From: Vitellaria paradoxa
Lineage: Eukaryota; Streptophyta; Magnoliopsida; Ericales; Sapotaceae
DNA length: 64,000 nt
Direction: 5' to 3'
Assembly: GCA_019916065.1 (NCBI GenBank)
Contig: CM034236.1
Location: 50,930,690-50,994,689 of the forward strand
Shown: positions 1-12,809 of the stretch, piece by piece
How positions within the stretch are numbered: position 1 is the first letter of the stretch
Layout of the letters: every line of letters starts with the position of its first letter
Program-made: the position numbers and the translations under genes
Notes under the pieces: model-generated
Told to the model about the DNA's origin: nothing
The model's database searches: none
Seen by the model: only the letters and a program-made list of their open reading frames with translations

Positions 1-978
1 CAAGCATTAATTGTTTTAATGAATTGTAATATTGTCTTTAGTGGCTCCCATACTCCCTAAATTAGTGCTCACTTAGTGCAAGTTAAGAGGCAAAGACATG
101 GGTGAGATAGAGCTAACACCTAATCCTCTACATATATATTTTCTTAACATTCCTCTAAGTGACAGAAGAAAACATTACTTCAGTAGTTATAATAGTTCTA
201 AAAAATTCTATACATCTTTAATTCTTAATTCATCAATTGTTATGGACTTGTAAACATGTAAACAAAATTATAAATATATTACAAAAATACTAAAAAGAGT
301 ATGCTTAAAAAAAATTTAAATTTTGAATTTGAATTCTTTGGTTTGAAATAGTCTATATTTCCCCGCTTAGTAATAATTCATTATTAAATGAATATAATTA
401 GGTTCAACCAATTTTGATCACAACCCGTTATGAATTGAACCAAACTAGCCCAAATGTGTCCATTTGCCAGCTCTATAACGTTAGTTTAACTATATACGTG
501 GGAAGCTAGCTTTGGTTATACTAATTTGTGGGTTTTGGAAATTAGTAACATATATTTTCTTTTTTCGATCAGTATTGGAACTTAGTAACATATGAACTGT
601 AATTCGTTCTTACTGAGTTGCAGGTTATAGTACCTTCACGAGCGTGCAGTCTTGGCATGTTTCATTATCAATAGAAACCCTACAAAACCAACAGAAACCA
701 TAATTGCAGTGACGACAATGTTACCAAAAAATTTTATCGAAAAACAGTTATTAGAATAATATGATAATCTTAAAAATATATTATTTAAATAAAAAAGTAA
801 TCAATTAATTTTTTTTAATTATAACCAGGATCGTTGTTACATCTTTCTTCTTGTACTACTTTCTAACAAAAGAAAAAAAAAATCTGACAAATAAACCAAA
901 ATTGAGAGGGGCAATGAAGAATAGAAAATTAAATTTTAATAATATTTTAGATTAACAAGGGAAATAAAAGGTACGAAC
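1..978 (-). other. Intron 1 (part) of the ACR-like gene
   Basis: AT-rich non-coding DNA lying 3' of the splice donor at 978. I looked on the minus strand for the next ACR exon, which should encode the start of the first ACT domain, and did not find it. If the gene call is right, the intron runs off the left edge of the window. Nothing else is recognisable here. Confidence 0.4.
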
Positions 979-1049
979 CTTGGTGGGTGTATTCTTTCAA
1001 TGAGGGTTTCGAACTCAGGGTCAAAATAAGGCCTGTAAACGATTTCCAT
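979..1049 (-). CDS. ACT domain repeat (ACR)-like protein, first coding exon (partial gene)
   Basis: The minus-strand ATG at 1049-1047 opens 23 codons plus two bases ending at a consensus donor (AG|GTTCGT, intron from 978). The peptide begins MEIVYRPYFDPEFETL and ends IERIHPP. This resembles the N-terminus of plant ACR proteins, where the segment YRPYFDPEFE..INPPR precedes the first ACT domain and is followed by an intron. ACR proteins are plant proteins with several ACT domains, thought to sense amino acids or related metabolites. The exon also carries 34 nt of 5'UTR, because an acceptor (pyrimidine tract then TGCAG) sits at 1084-1085. Only this exon lies in the window, so the assignment rests on a short peptide and its splice context; the remaining exons should lie to the left. 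Confidence 0.55.
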
Positions 1050-1083
1050 CCTCTAATTATTCGTTAGAGCTCTGTTCTATCCT

Positions 1084-1884
1084 CTGCATGAAGAAGAAAG
1101 AAAGTCTCTAATAAGATCATATCTTGAATATACATACATATATATATATATATATAGGGCTTGCAAAACGCGTGGAAATATTCAACTAGCTAGAGATAAG
1201 CAAGCGGTGTCTTTCTTGCTTCTTAAGAACTCTTTTTTTTTTTAATTTATGTTGGAGGCTGTATCCAACAGTTTCATAGTATGTAGAGATTTGTTAGAAT
1301 TCTGATAGATTCTTCAATTTGAAGAAACCCATTTGACTTTAGAAACCTAGTTCAGTAGACTTCTAATTCTGGGGGCGCATATATATATATATATATATAT
1401 GCAGCTAACTAAATGTGTGTAAAATGAAAATAAAACCAACGAATAAACAAAAAGTGAATTAGGAGAAACAAAACCAAGCGATGATAATGCTATATAAGGA
1501 AATCGAAGGTATTAAAGGACTCCGAATCAAGAAGCAAACTAAACAAATTAACGGCACATTGAAAAGAAATCAAAATCCAAATTTAAGGGAAGAACCTAAT
1601 AACTAGGTAGAAATTAAAGAACCCTGAAACCATAAAACCAAAATCAGAATTCAAAAGAAACACATTCAATCTTGATGTGTATAGATGCAATTTACCTGTG
1701 TGAAGAGCTTGAATGTTTTCTATGTGAGTGAGACATATAAAGTGAGACTGCCCTCTAGCTATATGCATATATGTATGTAACATGCATGCTATATATATGT
1801 GTGTATGTATGTAGATGTGTTATATATATATATATATATGATGTACGAGAACTCCTGGAAGTAGATTGGAGACCCACCTCTCAC
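1084..1884 (-). other. 5'UTR intron of the ACR-like gene
   Basis: On the minus strand a strong donor (CAG|GTGAGA, intron from 1884) and a pyrimidine-rich acceptor ending TGCAG (1084-1085) bound an 801-bp AT-rich intron holding three short (AT)n tracts (near 1140, 1379 and 1821). Open frames inside it (for example 1583-1783) show no protein-like composition. The splice sites are read from consensus only. Confidence 0.45.
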
Positions 1885-2160
1885 CTGATTCTTTCCACTC
1901 CAACAATCTCTCTGCTGCGAACTGTGCGCCCACCGTTAACTTTAGCCAAGAGCTAGGCTTTCGACGCTGAGAATCCCTCGTAAAGAAATCCTATTCCGCG
2001 TGTGACTTGGAGTATGACGTGGCGAGTTTTGCTATTTCCTCGTAACATCCAATTGCCGTGGCGGCTCGCTTCGGCTGGGTTCGACACGTGTTGCTGGCGG
2101 GCTGTCTTTTGACTCCGGGGGCGTCATTTTAATTCAATTAATTGAACTCACTCAATCCTC
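1885..2160 (-). promoter_or_regulatory. Leader exon and proximal promoter of the ACR-like gene
   Basis: This GC-richer block in AT-rich surroundings ends at the donor 1885|1884. Upstream, in minus orientation, it carries a perfect CACGTG G-box (2085-2090) and another ACGT core (near 2015). It most likely holds the 5' non-coding exon and promoter of the gene whose first coding exon is at 979-1049. The transcription start cannot be fixed from the sequence. Confidence 0.4.
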
Positions 2161-2698
2161 CGGGACTTGGTTTTATTTAATTTTGTTTTACCCAATATGA
2201 GACACGCTGTATCAATCCAACTTGAAAGATAAATAACAAATATATATCATACCATATCCATATTAAATATTAAGTACAAGGTAAATATTTTTTTGTTTTT
2301 GCGTTTTTTTTGTTTGATAACAATGATAATATTTATTATGTTTTAAATAATAATTTATTAAAATATAAAAAATAAAAAATAAGAATATGTTTTAAATAAC
2401 AATAAAAATAAAAATAAAGAATTATATGATAAATAAAAGTGTAGATTAAATAAAAATATCAAGTAATATTCATAAACATTCTACTTTGGATAAAATTGAA
2501 ACTAAGTAGTAATTATGCAAAATATTAATTTCTTTATAAGAAAATTAAGATAATTATAATTAAACGTCACATGTCATAACCATACACATGTCACAACTGT
2601 AGTTAAAAGTAAGTCCTATGTGAGGTATACTTAAGTATTACGTGTCACAATTGCAACGCAAGTTAAGTCTTATGTGACGCAGTGACGTTGCCAAACTC

Positions 2699-2772
<74 letters not shown>

Positions 2773-4895
2773 GAGTATGAGAACGTTGATGCGCAACATA
2801 AAATTTAACTTGTGCTATATAGTGACACGTTACACCTAATTATAATTATTTTTTAAAATTATTTATATGTTAATTTTAAACATAATTATTTTAATTATAA
2901 TTGTAAATATTTTAATTTATAATTATGTAATCTAAAGTGGATTAGAATTGTATATAATTATCAATTATTCATAATTTTATTCAAACTAGAATATATTTAA
3001 GAGATAATAAATCAAATCTTATCATATTAAATAAATCCTTATAAAACTTTAACTCATATCCAATTTAAATATTATTTTTAATCCCGACATCTTATTATGA
3101 GCAGTTGAATTACAATTCAAATATATTCATAAATTTTTAATTTAAAAAAATATATGAATGTGTTTAGACCATTAACTTAAAATTCAATGATTTAGATCGT
3201 TTTGTCACAAGATTAGCGTGAATTCTTAAAATAACAAGACATAAATAATTTTTATATTAAATTGTCTTCATTTACTTTTTATATTAAATCCCAAATCATC
3301 ATCAAGCTTAAAGAAAATGCATGTTTATATTAAAATGACATTTATTTACATGATTAAGCATATCATGTATATAGGGTTAGGGTTGCATCATCTAGTTTGA
3401 TATTATGATATTTAATTGGCTGAGAGTGTTATATTTATATTGTGACGTGCTGAGGCATGGGTTATATATATGGACGGAATCCTTGATTTTGAGAAAAATA
3501 ACAAAATGAGATTTTGAAAATATCGGATAATCCCAGTTAACATATTTGACTAGAATTTAGTCATTAGGAGTTGAGACGTTTTTTATGAGATATGATTATG
3601 AGATTTTCTCTGAACTATAGCTAAACCCCGCTTGAGTAAAACAGATGCCTCACTAGGTGTGTAACACGATTCTCTAACAGAAGGGTCAGGGGGTGTAACA
3701 TGGTTCCTCGAATCTTACACTAGTGGAGGTGTAACACGGCTCCCAACTTGGTTTATATATACATATATATATTGAGATATACATTTGTCGTAAGTGTAAA
3801 TGGTACGATTTGTGATACCGTGTGGTTTGCCAAGAGTCACTCGTTCCAGGATAAGGTTAAGGATAGATGAAAAATAGAGTATGTATTGATATTGTATTCC
3901 ATTACATCTTATTGCAAGAGATTGTATTTATATTCTTTTATATTGAGATCCCGATATATGTGACTGTGACATTGATTAATGAAATGTGTGGTTTATCCCG
4001 TTAATTATGAGTTTGGTTATGAAATAAGAAATATAAATTCGGAACTATGGTAACCTGATTCCGGAAATGGGACATGTAGGTAGCTTAGACTTGAGTAACC
4101 TAAGTTCGATCTTAATTATGGGCAATGATAATTGTGTTTATTCTTCTTAACTAAGAATTGAATTATTAATATTTTAAATTGTCTGACCTAAGGTGTGAAT
4201 TTGCTATATTTACATTTATGATGTTATTATTTTGAGAGATATAAAAACAATTATAGTATTTATTCTATCCATGCAAACCTTAGATATAGTCATTGAAAAT
4301 GATGTTAAAGTAGATTATATTATTAATAAATTAATGATGACGTAATCAAATAATATTTTATATGGGAATGAATAATGATTTTGGATATTTTGATGATATA
4401 ATTCAATGTGAATTAAATTTGGATTGAATTTTATTTATTCATTTTAGTTTTCACATTACCATACCATCCATTCTAGAAAGTTAAATTAGAAGCGTGACAA
4501 ATTATATTATATAATTTGTACATTTAAGTTTTTTTTTTTTAAATCCTCCTTAGCGGAAGGGGGTTTAGCATAGATCCTAACTGTTTATTATTCTAAAAAA
4601 GTAGTATAAGAAGGAAGAGAATGTAAACTTGACCTCTAACAAAAACAAAGAAAAGTAATAAATGAAAAGCAATAAGCCTGCAATGACTCACTACAATACA
4701 AAAATAAAAGAACCTGCTAGCTAAAATTAACCCAAAGAAAATTGTGGTAATTCACCACACTACAAAAAAATAAGAGGGTGCGTAGATTTGACCTCCAAGC
4801 TAAAAATAAATAATAAAAATAAAAATAATAATATATCATTAATTCTATATTTGTTTATTAATTAAAAACTTAAAATGAATATTTAAATTATGTAA
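2161..4895. other. AT-rich intergenic DNA
   Basis: No gene is supported. The stretch holds AT-rich low-complexity sequence and one very long (AT)n tract. The segment around 3420-3900 repeats the phrase GTGTAACACGG-like two or three times and could be a decayed LTR, but no ends or coding remnants support that. Confidence 0.5.
2702..2768. repeat. (AT)n microsatellite, about 33 units
   Basis: Uninterrupted alternating AT for about 67 bp, the longest pure dinucleotide tract in the window. It is a likely length polymorphism and a possible assembly weak point. Confidence 0.95.
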
Positions 4896-4898
4896 ATA

Positions 4899-5015
4899 CA
4901 CTACAAGAGAAATGAGTATTGGCGGTGCCGGGAGTTGGGCGACTATCAAAGGCGGACGCAAATGTTAGCAGTAGCGACCGCTTTAGCCGGCCACGGAGGC
5001 GGTCGCTAAAGCTTC
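4899..5015 (+). repeat. CACTA 5' terminal and subterminal repeats
   Basis: The terminal inverted repeat is followed by several copies, in both orientations, of a motif with core GCGACCGC/GGCGGTCGC (for example at 4975-4983 and 4998-5010). In En/Spm such subterminal repeats bind TNPA. The same motif fills the 3' end of the element, so these are its probable binding sites. Confidence 0.8.
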
Positions 5016-5342
5016 CCTAAATAAACACCCGCAACCCCCTTTTTCCCCCTTTTCCTTTCGTTTCCCTCGTTCTGTCTCTTTCTCTGTATTTTCCTCTGCC
5101 GCGCGCGCGCAGATTTTCTGTCGTCCAGCTGTTTCCGCCTTGCCGCCGTTTCCCGTCGCGCCGCAAGGCGACTTCCACCGGTGCCCGCAACCCCCATTTT
5201 TCCCCTTTTCTTTCATTTCCCTCGTTCTTTCTCTCTCTCTGTGTATTTTCCTCTGCCGTGTGCGCGCCGTTCTTCTGCCGTCCATCTGTTTCCTGTCTTA
5301 CTGCCGACGACTTCCACCAGAAAACATTGCCAAGGTTGCTGG
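5016..5342 (+). promoter_or_regulatory. CACTA promoter/leader exon with an internal tandem duplication
   Basis: GC- and pyrimidine-rich block ending at a consensus donor, G|GTAAGTAT at 5343. A segment of about 155 bp is present twice (from about 5029 and again from about 5186), with matching phrases CCCGCAACCCCC, TTTCCCTCGTTC and TATTTTCCTCTGCCG. The short open frames here have biased composition and are not taken as genes. The likely role is the common 5' leader of the transposase transcripts. Confidence 0.6.
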
Positions 5343-8300
5343 GTAAGTATCCCTTTCTCTCTCTCTCTTGTTCGGTCCCTCTCTCTCTGTGTCTGTTATG
5401 GGGATTGGGTTTTTTGGCCTTGTGCTTGTTATGGAGATTGGGTTTGATTTAACCTTTTTAGTGGCTTTGAATAGAAACAGCTGTAGGTTTGTGCATATTT
5501 ACAGATTTGGCCTCGTGCTTGTTTTCAAATGTTAAAGAAGGAGATTGGGTTTGATTTAATCTTTTTAGCGGTTATGAATAGAAACAGCTGTGGATTTGTA
5601 TGTGCATTGTTCACATCTAGAATTTCAGGTTTTAATAGATGGCTTGTTCAATTACAGTAGGACCTTTTCCCAATTGAAACAGAAATGAACCATCCGCATA
5701 CCCAAAAATTTTGAATCACGGTCATTATCCGACAAATTTGATTTTCTTCTCATTTAGGGACAAATGAGCACTTGGATGGCCATATTGAAGAGGTAACATG
5801 GTACCCTACTCTCCATTTTGTTTCAACTGCTACTAGAATGCTGCTTCATCCAACATGAAATTTAACTAAACCAGGATACTCAGAAGGGAAAGATTCAGTG
5901 TACTTAGAATAGACTGAATTGAGGTAAAAGAAAATTGAGCATATGATTTGCTGATGTTGTCAATAATAATAATAAGAAGAAGAAGAAGAAAGAATTTCTG
6001 CAATTACCTTCATCAAATGCAACCTCAAGTGACAAGGCTGAATGTTAAACTCAATGCATGTCATCACAATAGTTGAGTAATGAAACAAAGCATCAGCAAC
6101 AGCTTGCTTCCTTAGTTCATCCTGCATATTTAATTTACAAATTCAACAACAAAAGATAAATACTACCCTGCACAAGGACATTAAGTGTTGTGAGAAAGTA
6201 ACAAATGTCGACCAGCCTATAATCACTCAAGTAGTAGGTTACAGATAATGATACTTAAAAAAAAATTGAAGTTCAAAAGCAGAAGTCCTTTATTATCATA
6301 TATCCCATATCGAACATATATCTGCATGTGAAGCAACCATGTTTGACACCATTACTATTGGTGATTTATGGACATTTCCCTCCATTTCACCAAAAAAATT
6401 CTTTTCCTGTTAATGTAGATGCTAGATTAGCCTTTGTTTGTGAGAATGGGAGGGGAGGGGAAGCGAACTAAAATAAATGCTAGGGAACTTTTTCTTGTTT
6501 GGGAGAAGATGGCATGGGAAATAGAAGGTAAAGTAAAGAATGTGATAAAAAATACCATTATATCCCTTTAAAATATTTATTAATGATGGCATTTGTGGAA
6601 ACAATTATCAATTTGGGAAGTATTTTTGGGCTATTGCTGCATTTGGATTTGGCTTTAAGTTTATGAACCAGTGTCAAAGGGGGAGTTGTGCAACGTCCCC
6701 AACTGGCTCAAGTTCAAGCCTAGTTGTGAATAGCTTGGATTTGGACTCCATATTGGGTTGTGGTTCGATTGAGTTTTGGAGATGTTCATTTTTTTGTGTG
6801 TGTAGATGCTGTAGAATTTAGGTTGGTTGTTTGGAGACAAAAAGGGCTTTACGAACAATCAGTTTCAGCATTCATTTAAATGTAACAGGAGTGCTGGTAG
6901 TTTCATTGTGGAACAGAGAGAGGAGGTCAGCCGAGGAAGAATTTTGACTATTGACCCTGTTATGCAATTACTGATAAACAAAACCCTGAATCATGAGTTG
7001 CGAAAGTATTAGTTACAGGTTTTGCTGGTGAGCATCAGGGAGCTGATGTATTAAAGGTGAAAAATACAATATGTTGTTTTACTTATTAAACACCTCTGGA
7101 TTATGCAGCAATTGAAGATCCCCTATTATTTGGCTTCAGCTTTAGTGTCCCAATGTCATCCTAGCTGTTGTTTGATAAAGCATAGGTATCAGAGATACCA
7201 GAGATGGCTCTGCAGGTCTCTTGGGTGGTGGGTTTTACCGGCTCACTTCCACTCAAATATCCTTGTTTCTTGGACATTCAAGTCTTTCCTAGCTATGCAA
7301 ATAAAACGCACAGCTTGCATATTGATTTTAATTTTGATTAGCTGGGAAATGATTTTTCATAAAGATCTTCTCCATTTTTAGGGTGCTTTCTAGGGATTAT
7401 TTAAACCACACATTTTTCTTAAGAGAATTGAAGGGGGGAGGGGGACTGTTCCTGCTACTTCTGTTTCTGGCCTGCACATCTAAGTGAACCACTAGTTGCT
7501 AGCTCAGAACCACCCATTATTCGGCTTAGAAGAGATGTAGTTCTTTTAAAACAATGATAAAATAGAGGAAACACAATTTGAAACTCTTTTACACCCTGTA
7601 CATCCTAAACCGGGGGGTTGAAAGAAAACTTGGTTGACAAGGAGAATTGGTCACTCCCATTTCATTCAACTCCTCCCAAACAAGGTAAATCTTTTCATCC
7701 TCTCTCATTTCGAATTAGCCCACGGCTGTATGCTGCCAGAATATTGTCTAGGTACAATCCTTTAATTTCGGACTTCATAAAGACGTTTTTAGGTCACGGT
7801 ATCTTCACATGATTTGTAGCCCTACTTGTTAGCTTTCAAAAGGATCTAGCCTCAATCAAAACAAAGACCCATAACTCAAGTTATGGCCTAAAAACCGAGA
7901 GATAGTCAGACTGGGCCGGAATAGATTCCGTGGCTATTGATAGCTTCTTTAGCCTCTCAAAACAGAACTTTTGGGTCTCGACTCCTTCATAAGAATTGTA
8001 ACCCAAGATGTTGGCTTGAATATGGGCTTTTGAATCATCTCATTGGATTTCGGAAGCTTCCAATATGTCCCTGTAAAGTTCCATTGGTCGGGCTGCAAAA
8101 CCTGTAGAACGTGTATGACTTTGAATAAATGTTTGGTGGCCCAAATGGACTTGGATTGCTACGAATTAGGGTTCTCTGAAAATCTTGAGATGTCCTCTAA
8201 ATATTCTTTGAAGACCATGCTTAGATCCGAGTTCTCCATGTATATCAAAAACATAAAGACATCCCAGGGGGTCAATTAGAGAAGTTGCTGGAAATTTCCA

Positions 8301-9218
8301 CTTTGAAGCATTTTTTAATAATAATTCTGCAAAGAATGTCTTATGCATAATAATGGATATAAGGGAGTATAGTAAGACATTCAACATGCCAAACGTACTA
8401 AATAAAAGGGCAATAAAGTAATGAACAATGCGCTTATCAGCATTGATTAATTAATTGTTAAATTTTGTTAATTGTTTGATTTTCTAATTTGGGTAGTTGT
8501 TAGTTTTTGAGCTATGACAAACTGATTCGCTTTGTGGCTTGTAACTAATCCATTTTCTGGGTTTTAATTAATTTGCGATATTGGTTTGATCAAGGGATAA
8601 ATTTTAGGTTTATTAATGGTAGCTTACAACAGTTTTAGATATTTTTATATTACAACAGTTTTAGATACTTTTATATTTGAAGATTTCATTGTTTGTGAAT
8701 TTTTCGCTGTAACTTTTATTCATTTGTATACATTAGTGAAACCTAGACCCGTTTGAGAATTGTGTACAACACCCGTTTAGTCGTCCTCGATGCAACGGAT
8801 TAGTCCTATGGCTAGATTCGTTGTTCTTGCGATACACAAACGGAGATTGATGTACACGGTTCTTGAATTGTCCAGTTTGGACAGTTTGGGAATGCAATGA
8901 TCCCTCAACAACTCATGCAAGTCCGATGTTAGATAAAGTTTCGGTTCATGTCTTGTTGTTCTCCGGGTGCATACATAGATACGAATTATGTCGTTTCTAT
9001 GTTGTGTACTTGGAGAACCATGCAGGCATGTTGCCGAAATTTTGTCTAACAAGAGGAGAAAGCATTTGAGTTATTGAGGATATAAGATGGATCGTGCATT
9101 CTCGAATGGGATAGGACCAACCACCTTGTAGTGAAAAGTTTGAAGTTTAAGGCTAGGTAAATTACATGATGCACGATTTCTTACGCTAATTATATTTGCT
9201 CATATTAGACTTTCACAG
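5343..9218 (+). other. Long first intron of the CACTA transcription unit
   Basis: This lies between the leader donor at 5343 and a plausible acceptor (TTTCACAG ending at 9218) 14 bases before the TNPD start codon. It contains an imperfect duplication (about 5400-5470 and 5545-5625, sharing GGAGATTGGGTTTGATTTAA), the antisense host-like exon at 6008-6121, and non-repetitive DNA (about 6650-8300) whose scattered open frames of 60-90 codons I do not recognise. From about 8750 the sequence looks like ordinary transposon 5' non-coding DNA. Confidence 0.55.
6008..6121 (-). pseudogene. Captured host-gene exon, antisense inside the CACTA element
   Basis: The minus strand shows a clean 114-bp exon: acceptor ATATGCAG before 6121, 38 open codons, then donor AAG|GTAATTG after 6008. 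The peptide starts DELRKQAVADALFHYSTIVM and ends CHLRLHLMK. The phase is zero at both sides and no stop occurs, so it reads like one internal exon with pieces of its introns. No neighbouring exon of the same gene is recognisable. CACTA elements often capture host gene pieces, and that is my interpretation. The parent gene is not identified; the peptide has the look of a conserved plant housekeeping protein. Confidence 0.5.
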
Positions 9219-9232
9219 AAATACTTAGCGAT

Positions 9233-12200
9233 ATGGATAAGAGTTGGATTGATTTGCCGAATAGAACGTCTAGGGAATATGTGGAGGGGATTAAGCAGTT
9301 CATTGCCTTCACCAATGGATTTGATAGCGAGTATATCAGTTGTCCTTGTAGAAAATGTGCGAACCGTTATTACTACACACGCGATATTGTGCGGCAGCAT
9401 TTGATTCTGAATGGGTTTTTGAAGAATTACAAGAATTGGATTAGACATGGGGAAGAGTATGTTTCTTGTCGTCGAGAGGAAAGACTTGACATGGAGGTCG
9501 ATATCACGATAGTTGATCCGATGATCGCGATGTTAAATGATATCGCGTGCGGGTTAGCACCCGAAGACACTACCTGTGAGGTTGATGGGGCAGGTGAGAG
9601 TAATCCTCGCTCAGGTGCAGATGAAGAAGCGCAGAGATATTTTGAGATTCTTGATGATGCACAGACAGAATTGTATCCTGGTTGTACGAATTTCAGTAAA
9701 CTGTCTTTTATCGTGGAATTGTTACACTTGAAGACTTTGAACCAGTGGACAGACACGTCGTTTGACATGCTACTCCAGCTATTACACAGAGTGCTCCCAT
9801 TCGGTGCAAAGCTGGTTGAGTCCTACTACCATGCTCGCAAATTAACTGAAAACTTAGGCTTCACATATGAGACTTTAGATGCATGCCCAAACAATTGTAT
9901 GTTGTTTAGAAATGAGAATGCCCACCTCGACACATACATTGTGTGTAAAACTTCAAGGTGGAAGGATGATGGGGTCGGTCAGAATCGTCCGAGTAATTCG
10001 ATGAGGGTTGTGAATCGTGAGAAACTTATCGCTGCAAAGCAAATGCGATATTTTCCACTTAAGGCAAGACTAAAGAGACTTTTCATGTCGTCTAAAGTTT
10101 CTAAACTGATGAGATGGCATGCGGAGAATAGTAAGGAAGACGATAAGTTAACCCACCCAGCAGACTCCCCAGCATGGAAGGACTTTGACAAGAGGCACCC
10201 TGACTTTGCCTTAGATGGTCGTAATGTGCGGCTTGGCTTGGCTGCAGATGGTTTTAGCCCATTCAGATCCATGATTGGGGCAAATCATAGTACGTGGCCA
10301 GTGGTGTTGATTCCATACAATCTGCCCCCCTGGTTATGTATGAAGCAACCTTTCTTGATCTTATCCACTCTTATTGACGGACCCAAAGGCCCTGGGGATA
10401 AGATTGACGTGTACATGCAGCCTTTGATTGACTGAGTTGAATGAATTATGGGTCGAAGGTGTGATGACATTTGACTCTAAAGGAAATGAAATGTTCAAAC
10501 TTCGCGCTGCATTATTATGGACAATCAACGACTTCCCTGCGTATGCGAATTTGTCAGGTTGGAGCACAAAGGGAGAATTTGCATGTCCTTGTTGCAACAA
10601 GAGTAAAAAGTCAACTTGGTTAAAGCATGGTAAAAAATGGGCCTACACAGGTCATAGACGTTTTCTACCCCCATTGCATAGGTTCAGAAGGGACAAAGTG
10701 TCATTTGATGGCACTCGGGAATATGGTCCAGCACCACAGATAATGACTGGGGTTGATTTGTTATCACAACTCGAGGAGGAGCAAATACGCACAGTATATG
10801 ATTTCCAAGATCTATTAGCCCCTCCACTACCTTCTATTCCTGGTGTAAACAGAAAGCGCAGTCATAATTGGAAGAAGAAAAGTATTTTCTACGAGTTACC
10901 GTACTGGAAAGACAACTTACTGAGGCACAACTTAGATGTTATGCACATTGAGAAAAATGTATGTGATAATATACTATGGACCATTCTAGGTGTCAAGGGA
11001 AAGTCCAAAGACAGTGCCAATGCTCGCCGTGATTTGCAGGACATGGGCTTGAGAAAATCACTGCACTTACAGTTGAGAGAGTCTAATAAGGCATACATGC
11101 CTCCTGCACAATACATGATGAGTAAAGAGGAGAAAGAGGCATTCCTCTCCATTTTGAAGGGAGTCAAAGTGCCTGACGGCTATTGCTCCAATATATCTAA
11201 GCGTGTGAATATAAAGGAAAGGACTTTACAAGGTTTGAAGAGTCATGACAATCATATTCTGATTCAACAGTTAATTCCTATTTCAATTCGAAATTGTTTA
11301 CCTAAAAATGTTGTTGAGCCATTGATTGAGCTTAGTAACTTCTTCAGACAACTGTGTTCAAGAGTTTATCGCACAAATGATTTGAAAAGTCTGCAGGATA
11401 GGATTGTGCTAACACTGTGTCATCTGGAGAAACTCTTTCCACCGTCATTCTTTGATGTAATGGTCCATTTAACCATACATTTAACGGGTGAAGCCTTGCT
11501 TGGTGGCCCTGTCCAATTCAGGTGGATGTATCCGATTGAGAGATACATGAATACATTGAAGAGGTATGTGCGTAACAGAGCTCGTCCAGAGGCATCGATA
11601 GCCAAGGGTTATTTGATGGAAGAGTGCACCAATTTCTGTGCTGCATATCTTAATGATGTTGAAACCAAACTAGATAGGCCCTCACGGATTAATGATGGTC
11701 CTATTGGAGAGGGCACACCATTTGATCTAGATAACATCGAATGGATTCAAGCTCATCGATATGTATTGTTCAACACTCCATCAGTTGTACCATTGGTTCA
11801 GTAAGTGAACACTCATTCATGTATTTAACTTGTTCGTGTTCTATCTAAATAATCATGCTTGTCATTAACATGTGCTGTTCTGTATTGTAGGACACACATT
11901 GATGAGCTCAAACGGGACATGCCTCGCGCTACAGATAATCAAATTCGGCAGTCCCATTTTCAATCATTTCACGATTGGTTTAAGAATTATGTATGTATAA
12001 GTATGAGTTTATGTGCTTCAATTTGTTCCTATTATTTTAGTTTAACGCAGTTTTATTGAACGATTATATGAATTGCATAGGTGTACAATTTACGACAAAC
12101 AAGAGCAAATACTCTGACCAATGAAATGAACCAACTAGCTGATGGTCCGTTTGTAACGGCACGACGTTACACAACTTGTGACGTTAACGGGTTCCGATTT

Positions 12201-12692
12201 CGCGTCAAGGAAGTAGATGAGAAACGAGCAACACAAAATAGTGGTCTCGGTTGTCCTTCTGTCGATGCTGGTTATTACTATGGCCAATTAAAAGATATTG
12301 TTGAAGTTATATATAATCACGGGTTAAAGTTTTTGTTATTCAAGTGTGATTGGGTGGATCCAATTCGGGGGACTAAAGTTGATAAGTACCAATTTACGTT
12401 GGTAAATTTTAACAATTTGTTATATCGAGGTGAGCGAATAAGTAGTGAGCCTTACATATTGGCCTCGCAAGCTGAGCAAGTTTACTATGTTAAAGATCCA
12501 ATAGATCCTAACTGGGAAGTTGCAGTTAAAATGTCAAGAAGAGGGGTGTATCAAATTGAATGTGATGAGCCAGATATTGACGCATTTGCCCAGCAAGTTC
12601 TTGACCAAAATGTAATATTTCAACGTGATGAGGATGTCAACTGGGTTAGAGAGACTGTTGAAGGGGATACGATTGACTTGCATAACCAATGA
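9233..12692 (+). CDS. TNPD-like CACTA transposase (Transposase_21/tnp2 type), one frameshift
   Basis: This is the catalytic transposase of the element. Reading 9233-11800, 11891-11990 and 12081-12692 (introns GTAAGT..TTGTAG and GTATGT..GCATAG) gives about 1092 residues, a normal length for the family. Domains in order: the transposase-associated N-terminal domain (MDKSWIDLPNRTSREYVEG..; Cys motif CPCRKC about residue 37), the tnp2/Transposase_21 core (GLAADGFSPF, then LDVMHIEKNV near 10935), DUF4218 (about 11290-11660, LFPPSFFDVMVHL and GGPVQFRWMYPIERYM), and DUF4216 after the introns (VDAGYYYGQLKDI..). One surplus base at about 10433 throws the first 400 codons out of frame with the rest; otherwise the frame is open throughout. 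The start is the first ATG after an acceptor at 9218. The shift is either a real inactivating mutation or a sequencing error. Confidence 0.88.
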
Positions 12693-12809
12693 AGGGTTGT
12701 TCACTTTTTTCCTTCCAAATTTTGCTCAAGAATATGTTTAACTTGTTGTTTGGGAATAGTTTTTAGTAATTACGTGAAATTTATTTATTTTATAAACATG
12801 TAAACAGAC

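Noticed and set aside
3420..3900. Repeated GTGTAACACGG phrases suggesting an LTR
   Set aside because: No TG..CA ends, primer site, target duplication or partner copy could be seen.
5140..5452. Open frames rich in Ser/Leu/Phe/Pro in the CACTA leader
   Set aside because: They arise from a duplicated pyrimidine-rich leader and end in an intron.
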